This document shows positions 10,289 through 18,089 of a stretch of DNA of 34,719 bases, piece after piece. The notes below the pieces were generated by a model. The model did no database searches, had not been told where the DNA came from, and was given only the letters and a program-made list of their open reading frames with translations. Within the stretch, counting starts at the first letter, position 1. Each line of letters starts with the position of its first letter. The stretch is taken from contig PWKK01000023.1 of the NCBI GenBank assembly GCA_003560665.1, forward strand, positions 75,698 to 110,416. The letters run 5' to 3'. The translations under genes were made by a program, and so were the position numbers. Source of the stretch: Candidatus Nealsoniibacteriota bacterium (GTDB lineage: Bacteria > Patescibacteriota > Minisyncoccia > Minisyncoccales > PWPS01).

Positions 10289-10317
10289 AAACAAAAAAGA
10301 TAAGAAGGAAAATAGTT

Positions 10318-11313
10318 ATGGAAAATAATTGTAACAAAATTTCAATAAACAAGATGGTTCCACCGATCAAAAAGGTGAGCTTTTTAGAAATTTTAGAAAA
10401 AAGAAAAAAGAAAAGAGAAAAAATAAAAGAAATCCAAGAAGATTTCCTCGGGTATTGCATACACGTTGGAAAAATATCCTATGGATGTCGATCGTGCTTT
10501 AAAGACTCTAAATACAACCTCTCGGAAGCATTGGGGTGGAAGTGTAACTTGAATTGTAGTTATTGTTTTTCAAATAAAAACTTAACCGAAAAAACGGAGA
10601 ATCAGATTGACGACATGATTGGGAGGCACTACCGCAACTCTCTTAACCCGGATTATGGGAAAAGAGGCCCAACAGGATTTGCCTTTACAATGGGAGAACC
10701 ACTGCTCTACATGAAAAGAATGGAGAAGTATATGTATCATCTCAAGGAGATTGAGAAAAGAACCGGCAACAGGCCTTATTATAAGCTCTACACAAACGGA
10801 GTTTTAGCGACAAAGAAAACTTTAAAAAAGTTAAAAGAAATCGGAATAGATGAGATAAGGTTTCATCCGAGTGCTTCTAATTTTTCTGCGAAGGTTTATA
10901 AAAACATGGAGGAGGCGGTAAAGACTGGTTTTATCGTTGCTGTTGAAGAGCCTTGCTGGCCCAAAAACAGAAAAAAACTCTTTGAAATGCTTCCGATAAT
11001 AGATAAAATAGGAGTAAAACATTTGCAGATGTGTATCGTTGAGGTGTACGATTATAATATTGCAGAAATCTATAAGGACTATCCAAGCGGTTTGTTTTTT
11101 CACGACAATTTACTTCATATGTATGACGAAGGTTTGGTTTATGATATAATGGAAAAAGTGTTAAAGAAAAAGTATAAATTTTCAGTATTAGACTGTAGTA
11201 ACGAGGTACACAGACATAACCGTTCTCAATCAAGGAAAGTGGTGGAGGCGTGCGAAAAAGAAGAGGGAGAAAAAGTTTTTTTTAATCCATGGAAAGAGGG
11301 AATTATTAAATAA
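10318..11313 (+). CDS. Radical SAM protein with extra N-terminal Cys cluster
   Basis: LGWKCNLNCSYCFSNKN (CxxxCxxC) preceded by GYCIHVGKISYGCRSCFKD; FTMGEPLLY and LYTNG motifs. Confidence 0.88.
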   Translation: MENNCNKISINKMVPPIKKVSFLEILEKRKKKREKIKEIQEDFLGYCIHVGKISYGCRSCFKDSKYNLSEALGWKCNLNCSYCFSNKNLTEKTENQIDDMIGRHYRNSLNPDYGKRGPTGFAFTMGEPLLYMKRMEKYMYHLKEIEKRTGNRPYYKLYTNGVLATKKTLKKLKEIGIDEIRFHPSASNFSAKVYKNMEEAVKTGFIVAVEEPCWPKNRKKLFEMLPIIDKIGVKHLQMCIVEVYDYNIAEIYKDYPSGLFFHDNLLHMYDEGLVYDIMEKVLKKKYKFSVLDCSNEVHRHNRSQSRKVVEACEKEEGEKVFFNPWKEGIIK

Positions 11314-11327
11314 ACCTTTTAATAAAA

Positions 11328-12143
11328 ATGAATTTTATGGATAAAAAGTATTTCAAAAAAAATAATTTAATTATTTTCGGCACTTTATTTATTTTGATTA
11401 CTACCAGCCTTGCTTCTTATTTTTTATTTTTTGCTGGTTTTGATTGTGGGAAAGCAGTGTTGGATATAGAAGGGAACGAATATGAAACGGTGGAGATAGG
11501 AAATCAGTGTTGGTTTGCGGAAAATTTAAAAACAACCAAATATAGGAACGGGGAACCAATTCTCGAAGCGGCCAATCATACTCATGCGGATGATTCTTGG
11601 TACACGAGAGAACCGGTCTATACTTGGTATAATTATTGGGACTTCAGAGATAAAGAGAAAGAATATGTAGAAAAGTACGGTTATCTTTATAACTGGTATG
11701 TAGTAAACAAAAGAAACACTGAGGGGGATGAAGATTACAGTCTTTGTCCTGAGGGATGGAAGGTACCAAGCCACGAAGAGTGGACAGAACTTGAAAGATT
11801 TATATGTGAAGATATGGGAAATCCCGACTGTGAGCAGTATTTTCCTTATGATGAGAAAGAGGAAGGCTATCAAGGAAAAGACGAAGGAGTTGCCCTTAAG
11901 AGCAAAGAAGCAGCAGAGGAAAATTCGAGTGCGGACAAGTATGGGTTTAGCGCCATTTTTGGAGGGATAAGGTACCCGAATGGTGCATTCCACAGTCGCT
12001 TGGAAATACATACGGGATGGTGGAGCTCAACGGGCGATGAAGGATATGCCTGGGTAAGAACGCTTCACGCCACCGATTCCAGGATTGGAAGATACTTTAA
12101 TGACAAAGGACACGCTTATCCTGTTCGATGTCTTAAAAAATAA
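11328..12143 (+). CDS. Membrane-anchored FISUMP-domain protein
   Basis: N-terminal TM; EYETVEIGNQCWFAENLKTTKYRNGEPI...GYLYNWYVV...LCPEGWKVPSHEEWTEL...WWSST...YPVRCLKK is the Fibrobacter succinogenes major paralogous domain signature. Confidence 0.88.
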   Translation: MNFMDKKYFKKNNLIIFGTLFILITTSLASYFLFFAGFDCGKAVLDIEGNEYETVEIGNQCWFAENLKTTKYRNGEPILEAANHTHADDSWYTREPVYTWYNYWDFRDKEKEYVEKYGYLYNWYVVNKRNTEGDEDYSLCPEGWKVPSHEEWTELERFICEDMGNPDCEQYFPYDEKEEGYQGKDEGVALKSKEAAEENSSADKYGFSAIFGGIRYPNGAFHSRLEIHTGWWSSTGDEGYAWVRTLHATDSRIGRYFNDKGHAYPVRCLKK

Positions 12144-12308
12144 ATGAAATTGTTTTCTGTTGTGGCTTATAGCCGAAAATTATTTATTTTTCCACTCTTA
12201 TTTTTAGTTATTTTTTTGGCCTGAATTTTTAGGGACCAATTGGAGCAAGTTTGAAAACATAAAAATTTGGAGTCTCTTTGTCAATCACCCCGTAGGAGGA
12301 GAGGGGGA

Positions 12309-13118
12309 ATGGTTAGGAATTATAATTATTTTCAATATAAGATGAAATTTTTAGAAGAAGTAAGAATATTTATCGGGGCTTTTTTAAAATGGATTTACCT
12401 TTTGCTTGGCCTTTTTATTTTTATATTTGCTTTCGGAATCAAGGAGGTTGTTCTTTTTGGCAAGCAGTTATCAATACCATTCCCTGCTCACGAATCATTT
12501 ACGGTAATTGTTTTTAAAAAAATTACAGCGGACTTGTTGCCGGAAGAAGTGGAACTCATTGTAACAAGCCCGCTAGAAGCTTTTTGGGCGCAACTCAGTA
12601 TCACTTTTTTCTTGGCTTTTGTTATCGCTTTGCCTTATCTTTTGTATACTCTTTTGAAATATCTCTTACCCGCGTTTACTCCAAAGGAAAGAACAGCCGT
12701 TTTTAAGGTTTTGATTCCTTCCGCAGTTTTATTTTTTTCAGGATGTATTTTTGCCTACTATTTACTAATTCCTTCCACGGTAAATCTTTTGTATGTTTAT
12801 TATGTGCAAACAATTGATGTTACGTCCTTTTTTGCACTGAAAGAGTTTGTTCCACTTGTTCTTGCTTTGTCTTTCGGAGTAGGTGTTGTTTTTATGCTTC
12901 CGGTGTTTATGATTATTTTAAGTTTTGTGGGTATTATTCATCCTGACTTTTGGAAGAACAACTGGAGATATTCGCTTTTATTCTTTTTAATTGTTTCTGC
13001 GATAATTACTCCCGATGGAAGTGGAATCACGATGTTATTTTTATCTGTTCCCTTGACACTTCTCTATGCAGTGGGCTATTATGGGGGAAAGAAGATTTCT
13101 AAAAGTTTTAAAACTTGA
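12309..13118 (+). CDS. tatC: Sec-independent (twin-arginine) translocase subunit TatC
   Basis: Six-TM layout; FFLAFVIALPYLLYTLLKYLLPAFTPKERTAVFKVL, SFGVGVVFMLPVFMIILSFVGII, SAIITPDGSGITMLFLSVPLTLLY. AGGAGG lies just upstream of the ATG at 12309. Confidence 0.93.
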   Translation: MVRNYNYFQYKMKFLEEVRIFIGAFLKWIYLLLGLFIFIFAFGIKEVVLFGKQLSIPFPAHESFTVIVFKKITADLLPEEVELIVTSPLEAFWAQLSITFFLAFVIALPYLLYTLLKYLLPAFTPKERTAVFKVLIPSAVLFFSGCIFAYYLLIPSTVNLLYVYYVQTIDVTSFFALKEFVPLVLALSFGVGVVFMLPVFMIILSFVGIIHPDFWKNNWRYSLLFFLIVSAIITPDGSGITMLFLSVPLTLLYAVGYYGGKKISKSFKT

Positions 13119-13172
13119 CATTGTTCTTTTCTTCGCTAAACTGGAAAGAGTAATATTTAAATAAACAAAAAA

Positions 13173-13403
13173 ATGCTTGGTGCAACGGAAATCATAATCA
13201 TTTTGGTGGTAGGAGGAATCATCTTATTTGGCGGAAGTAAAATCGGCAGTATTGCAAGATCATTTGGAACGTTTACTACAGAATACAAGAAAGGGAAGAT
13301 GGAAGCCGAAGAAGAGCTCAAAGAACTAAAAAAGGAGATTGAAGAAGCGACGGAAGATGTAAAAGATGAAAAAGAAGAGAAAAATAAAGGTGAGCACAAA
13401 TAG
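13173..13403 (+). CDS. tatA: Twin-arginine translocase subunit TatA/TatE
   Basis: Single TM GATEIIIILVVGGIILFGGSKIGSIARSFG followed by a charged amphipathic tail. Confidence 0.9.
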   Translation: MLGATEIIIILVVGGIILFGGSKIGSIARSFGTFTTEYKKGKMEAEEELKELKKEIEEATEDVKDEKEEKNKGEHK

Positions 13404-13435
13404 GGCTATATAAAATAAAAGGATATTTTAAAAAT

Positions 13436-13651
13436 ATGTTAAATCAAAACAGAAGAAAGCTTATAAAAACATCTGTTCTTTGTGGAGGATTCTTTTTTCT
13501 CGGAAGAATCCTTGGCTCTGTTGCTCCAAGTCTCTCGAAAAAAATTGATTACGAGAAGAACAATTCTTTTCCGGAAAACAGGAAAGAAGATGAAAAAAGA
13601 GTTGCCTATTATGATAACAAAGGAAACAAGGTTTTGGTAATCGAGAAATAA
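13436..13651 (+). CDS. Small twin-arginine signal protein (71 aa), putative Tat substrate
   Basis: NRRKLIKTSVLCGGFFFLGRILGSVAPSLS twin-arginine leader directly downstream of tatC-tatA. Confidence 0.75.
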   Translation: MLNQNRRKLIKTSVLCGGFFFLGRILGSVAPSLSKKIDYEKNNSFPENRKEDEKRVAYYDNKGNKVLVIEK

Positions 13652-13676
13652 AAATTATTATTTAATATTTTTAAAT

Positions 13677-13922
13677 ATGGGGAAAAAACAAAAAGAGTGT
13701 AAACATGAGTACGCACCTTTAATGGTAAAGCACAACGGGGAAGTTTTTCCTCTTGAGAAGGCAAATTTATGTATGCACTGTGGAGTAATGAAAATTGGAA
13801 CGAACACCATCAAAATCTCCAACGCACTTCTCGATATGGGACAAAAGCCGATAGAAAATGCGTCCGGCGTTTACATCAGTTCACGATTGAAAATTCCGGT
13901 GGGTAATAACATGTACGACTAA
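13677..13922 (+). CDS. 81-aa protein with Cys/His pairs (possible metal-binding)
   Basis: ECKHE...NLCMHCG; tightly packed in operon, ends immediately before the next ORF. Confidence 0.65.
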   Translation: MGKKQKECKHEYAPLMVKHNGEVFPLEKANLCMHCGVMKIGTNTIKISNALLDMGQKPIENASGVYISSRLKIPVGNNMYD

Positions 13923-13923
13923 A

Positions 13924-14697
13924 ATGGTTGAAAGTTTTGTAAGGTTAATGCCTAAGCAGGGTTTTCAGGAGTGGCCGTCTTTAATGGGAGATATGGCCGA
14001 GCTTTGCAGAGAAACAGAGTACAGATTGGTAAAAGATGGCTATAGAAAAGCAACAACACTGCACATTGAAGATAGAAATTATAAGGAGTTAATGGAAAGA
14101 ATTAACAAGGATGGGTTGATTTATACTCCCATCTTAAAAGCGGCTTATTCTGAAGGATTTATTCACGAACACAAAGAAGCAAAAGAAGGTGAACCTTTCT
14201 ACTGGTATGGTTGTGTAACAAAAACGTATAAAGAAGGGCAAGAATTTAAGAAAGCAGATGGAAGTGCCGAGCAAAAAAAACCGAATCACATTAAGCTTGG
14301 AAAATTGCTTGGATATCCCGAGTGTTGTATAGATTATTTTAACAAAAAATTTCCTCAAAACTGGGACCCCATCTGGATTGAAAAGTCGGGAAGGGTGTGT
14401 GGTTATCCGGAGTGTAATAGACTTTTAAGGTATTTTGGCGTTCACATCACATGGCATTTCAGCTGTTCTCCTGTTTGCGAGAAAACAAAAGAAGAAGGAA
14501 AAAAATGGTTTTCTGTGATGAAAGAAATGGACAAAGAGTTGGCGGAGAAAATATATAACTTACTTAGTAAAAGTATGACGTGGGATAGTTATCATGGGGT
14601 TGTGCAGATTGAAACACCCTATTTTGTGGGACTTTCGCGAACATTCCCTTATTTAGAAAAAAAGAGAGTTATTAATTGGGAGGTAAAAAAGAAATAA
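13924..14697 (+). CDS. Cys-rich protein of uncertain family (DUF483-like LGYPECC motif)
   Basis: LGKLLGYPECCIDYFNKKF...VCGYPECNRLLRYFGVHITWHFSCSPVC; 257 aa between the 81-aa ORF and the radical SAM gene. Confidence 0.65.
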   Translation: MVESFVRLMPKQGFQEWPSLMGDMAELCRETEYRLVKDGYRKATTLHIEDRNYKELMERINKDGLIYTPILKAAYSEGFIHEHKEAKEGEPFYWYGCVTKTYKEGQEFKKADGSAEQKKPNHIKLGKLLGYPECCIDYFNKKFPQNWDPIWIEKSGRVCGYPECNRLLRYFGVHITWHFSCSPVCEKTKEEGKKWFSVMKEMDKELAEKIYNLLSKSMTWDSYHGVVQIETPYFVGLSRTFPYLEKKRVINWEVKKK

Positions 14698-14700
14698 AAA

Positions 14701-15831
14701 ATGGGACTTTTAGTAAAACCATATTTGGGGTGTAATATAAAATGTAAGTACTGTTACGAGGGACCGTTGAGAAATGTCAAAGAACCACAGCTTGACTATG
14801 ACCTAGATGCAGTAGTTAATACTATCAGGGAGAATAAAAAGACGGCTCCCAGTATCGGTCTTCACGGAGGAGAGATTTTTTGTATTCCCAACAAACACTT
14901 GGAAATTCTTCTAAAAGAAACCTATAAATATGGAGAATCGGTGGGTATTCAGACTAACGCAACCCTTATTGATGATGAAAAAATAAGACTCCTTAAGAAA
15001 TATAACGCTAATTTGGGAATTTCTTGGGATGGTCCGGGCGAGCTTTGTAGTGCAAGACCAGGAACGGAAAAAGTGGGAGAAATCATAGACAAGGTAATGA
15101 GCAAAGGGATAAGTGTGGGAATGATAATAGTAGTTTCCGAGGCAAATGCCGGGACAAAGGCAAAAAGAGAAAAATTAAAGAAGTGGGTTTACAAATTAAG
15201 CAAAGAAAAAGGAATCGATGCACGATTTAATCCGTGTTATAATGACAAGGAGTTAGAGTTATCTCCAAAAAAGAGAGTGAGCGTTTATCTTGATTTTGCC
15301 AAGTTTTTTCTTGAGAATGATATAAGGTGGAGCCCCTTTACCGACATTATAAGAGCACTTCAAAATAGCAAAAATAAGGTTTGTACATTTAGCGGTTGTG
15401 ATATTTTCTGTACTAAATCAGCGACATCTGTGATGGGAGATGGGAGTATTACAAACTGTATGAGGACAAATGAAGAGTTTATTTTACTTAGAGATAAAAA
15501 AGAGTATGATACACGTTTAGAGATATTAAGAGAAACACCGATTAAATATGGAGGGTGCAAAGGATGTAAGTACTTGGAAATGTGCACAGGGGGGTGTCCT
15601 ACAGCAACGATTGATGATGATTGGAGAAACAGAACTTCGTGGTGTGACGTCTGGTATGCACTTTTTCAGTATTTTGAAAATGTGTTAAAAATGACAGAAA
15701 ATGAACAGCTTTATTCTAGAGATAAAAAGGGTGACGAGAAAGAAAAAAAGGAGATACACTCTCATGAGGATCAAACAAAACCCGGTGGACACGGCGATTA
15801 TTCTGCACATATTAATAAATTAAAAGAATAA
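14701..15831 (+). CDS. Radical SAM/SPASM-domain peptide-maturase-like enzyme
   Basis: GCNIKCKYCYEG (CxxxCxxC), LHGGEIF, IQTNATL; SPASM cysteines CTKS..ITNCMR..GGCKGCKYLEMCTGGCP...WC; His-rich tail HSHEDQTKPGGHGDYSAH. Confidence 0.92.
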   Translation: MGLLVKPYLGCNIKCKYCYEGPLRNVKEPQLDYDLDAVVNTIRENKKTAPSIGLHGGEIFCIPNKHLEILLKETYKYGESVGIQTNATLIDDEKIRLLKKYNANLGISWDGPGELCSARPGTEKVGEIIDKVMSKGISVGMIIVVSEANAGTKAKREKLKKWVYKLSKEKGIDARFNPCYNDKELELSPKKRVSVYLDFAKFFLENDIRWSPFTDIIRALQNSKNKVCTFSGCDIFCTKSATSVMGDGSITNCMRTNEEFILLRDKKEYDTRLEILRETPIKYGGCKGCKYLEMCTGGCPTATIDDDWRNRTSWCDVWYALFQYFENVLKMTENEQLYSRDKKGDEKEKKEIHSHEDQTKPGGHGDYSAHINKLKE

Positions 15832-15835
15832 TAAT

Positions 15836-16432
15836 ATGGGTGAACAAGGTCATATTTGGGTAGAGGGCACGAATCTTTTTTTTATAGATACAGCGGGTGC
15901 GAAAAAAGGCGCGACTGGTACGGCGACTGGTAATTCTGGTTCCCCGGGGTATATGTGGATATTGGGAGATTATATATATTATACCGATCAAAATGGGGAT
16001 GAGAGATATCTAAGTAATATAAACAAACCAGGAGGCAGTGGGTCGCCCACTGGACAACAGTGGTTGCAGGCAGATAGCGATTACATCCGTTATATCGGCG
16101 GTGGTGGTGCCGTGACGGAGTGGTATCATGCTGATCACGGGAACTCGCATTCAGACGACCATCCTAATGTACATACGAATACTCATAACGACAACCACCC
16201 TAATACACATACAAACACTCATGGCAACCACAGCGATCACGCCAACTGGCACGGTGATACATTTGGGGCTGTAGTTGGTTGCCATACGGATAATCACACC
16301 AACACTAACCCACACAGTAACACCGTCCACCACAGCGACCATAGCGACAGCCATACCAATACGGTCACTCACTCTGATCACGCTAACGAGCATACCAACC
16401 ACCATGGTGATACACATGGTGACACTTTGTGA
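15836..16432 (+). CDS. His-rich repeat protein (candidate substrate/precursor of the adjacent radical SAM enzyme)
   Basis: N-terminal W/Y repeats (HIWVEGTNLFFIDTAG / YMWILGDYIYYTDQNG / QWLQADSDYIRYIGG), then H-x(1-3)-H-rich tail (HPNVHTNTHNDNHPNTHTNTHGNHSDHANWHGD...). Start is 5 nt after the radical SAM ORF ends. Confidence 0.8.
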   Translation: MGEQGHIWVEGTNLFFIDTAGAKKGATGTATGNSGSPGYMWILGDYIYYTDQNGDERYLSNINKPGGSGSPTGQQWLQADSDYIRYIGGGGAVTEWYHADHGNSHSDDHPNVHTNTHNDNHPNTHTNTHGNHSDHANWHGDTFGAVVGCHTDNHTNTNPHSNTVHHSDHSDSHTNTVTHSDHANEHTNHHGDTHGDTL

Positions 16433-16572
16433 ATGCTTGGTTGGCTTTTCAGTAGGTTTGAATTTTTTGATTTTTACTCCTTAAAGTTGAGGGTTATGTC
16501 TCGGACAAGGGTCGACCGTAGGTAATAATAAACTCTAAATTGTAAGCTCTAAATGCCAAAAACGCACATCTA

Positions 16573-16589
16573 CGACAACAAGGTTGTCG
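16573..16589. repeat. Perfect inverted repeat (hairpin)
   Basis: CGACAAC-AAG-GTTGTCG. Confidence 0.7.
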
Positions 16590-16762
16590 GGATTTTAATT
16601 AAGTTCAAAATTTAAAGATTGAAGACCAAAATAATAGCAGCAATTTTCAATTTCCAAGCACTCAATTTACAATATGAAGTTACGTAGCGTAAAACTATGT
16701 AATGGCTCATTTTATATGGTATCCTCGTTGTTTTATGCAAACAATCCCCAATATCCAAACAT

Positions 16763-16787
16763 GATTAATTTTCAAAACTAATTAATC
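16763..16787. repeat. Perfect 8-bp inverted repeat downstream of the RT
   Basis: GATTAATT-TTCAAAACT-AATTAATC. Confidence 0.65.
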
Positions 16788-16796
16788 TTTGCTCTG

Positions 16797-16817
16797 TTAG
16801 ATAGAATTGCTATCTAA
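16797..16817. repeat. Perfect 8-bp inverted repeat overlapping the RT stop codon
   Basis: TTAGATAG-AATTG-CTATCTAA; the RT TAG is within the 3' (plus-strand) arm. Confidence 0.7.
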
Positions 16818-18010
16818 TGGGGTGAAATAAAACCTTTAATTTTTTCAATCAAGGAGGTTTGCTGGTTTTTCTCTATTTTGGAAATTCTTTTTTCTAATTC
16901 TTTCATTGAGTTTGTTATTGATTTTATTTCTTTTAAAATTATTTTTTGCTCGTAATAGTGGGATTCTTCTTTTAATTCTCTTAATGAATAATAGGTATTC
17001 GATTTACAGCTTTTGCCTCTTTTTTTCCGTTCTTTTTTTCTTTTAAGGCTCTTATTTTTGTCATATTTTTGTTTTATGGAAGAAAGTGACTTTAGTCCCA
17101 TTTCTTTTTCAAGGATGGAGTTTGTGAGAAATATATTTCCTTCTCTCATTTTACTATCTCTATTTCTCGTGATGTATCTTCTTAATCTCATTCTGATAAA
17201 GGCATCGACATCTTTAAACTCTCTCATGCAACTTGCATGCTTGTAATAGTTACCGAATCCTAAAATTTGATTATTTAATAACTTTATCACCACTTTTTTC
17301 GGCTTTTTCTTTGTAAGATGAGTTATTTTAATAATCCTTTGTCTAAACTCTTTAGCCTTCTTTTCGGAGATTCTGAAATAATTTGAATAGAATTCAAAGC
17401 CAATGAAACTAACTCTATTTTGATGAAATTTTCCAGAACTTAACTTTTTTTCATTTATTTCCAGCTTTAATTCTTGAAGTTTTGGAGTAATGATGTTTTT
17501 AAGAAATTGTTCAGGCTCTTTTTTATTTTTGCAGAGAATTAAATAATCATCAACTTTTCTTAAAAAAGGATTCTTGATTTCAGTATCCAGATTTAAAAGG
17601 AAAATTCCCGCTAAAATGTATGATAGTCGGGAACCGATAGATAGCCCCTTTTTATAGGGAGATTTTTCAAGAAAAATGGGGATTTCTTTTTATAAATATT
17701 TTTTAAATTTTCTTGATGGGTGGGTGTTTATTAGCTTTTGATATGTAACAGGGAGTGTACTAAGTAATACTTGATGATCTATAGAGGGGAAATATTTTTT
17801 AATATCAAAACTAAGAAAATAAGGGTGTGTCCTAGAGGTTTCTTGGATAAATTTCAAATTTTCTTTAGGAATATGTTGAATTAAGTAGTGTTGGGGAGCA
17901 AAGTTCCTTATTTTTGGCCTGAATTTACGCAAAAGAAAATCAGAAACCTCTTTTTCTTTTGTATTTTGAGTAGCATTAAAATAGGGGAGTTGATTTGTTT
18001 TTCTGCTCAT
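16814..18010 (-). pseudogene. Reverse transcriptase (DGR-like/group II-like), interrupted by one in-frame TAA
   Basis: Same frame throughout: FLSFDIKKYFPSIDHQVLL ... TAA (17690-17692) ... GLSIGSRLSYILAGIFLLNLD, FLRKVDDYLILC (xxDD), LELKLEI-type region, FIGFEFYSNYFRIS, then LNNQILGFGNYYKHASCMREFKDVDAFIRMRLRRYI (maturase-like) and a charged coiled-coil tail. Confidence 0.8.
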
Positions 18011-18089
18011 ACTTTGCCTTTTTTCTTTTCTTTTGATTAAACTACTACGGTTTTTGTTTGAAAATTAATTATTACTATTTTCATTTTTA

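Noticed and set aside
11526-12011. 161-aa minus-strand ORF
   Set aside because: Antisense to a well-supported FISUMP gene.
11328-12143. FISUMP gene as a second DGR variable region
   Set aside because: C-terminus fits ordinary FISUMP conservation and no template-like repeat was seen; kept only as a domain call.
16151-16484. Antisense (16151-16417) and alternate-frame (16275-16484) ORFs over the His-rich gene
   Set aside because: Low-complexity by-products of the CAC/CAT repeat composition; the +1 frame gene has coherent motifs and operon context.
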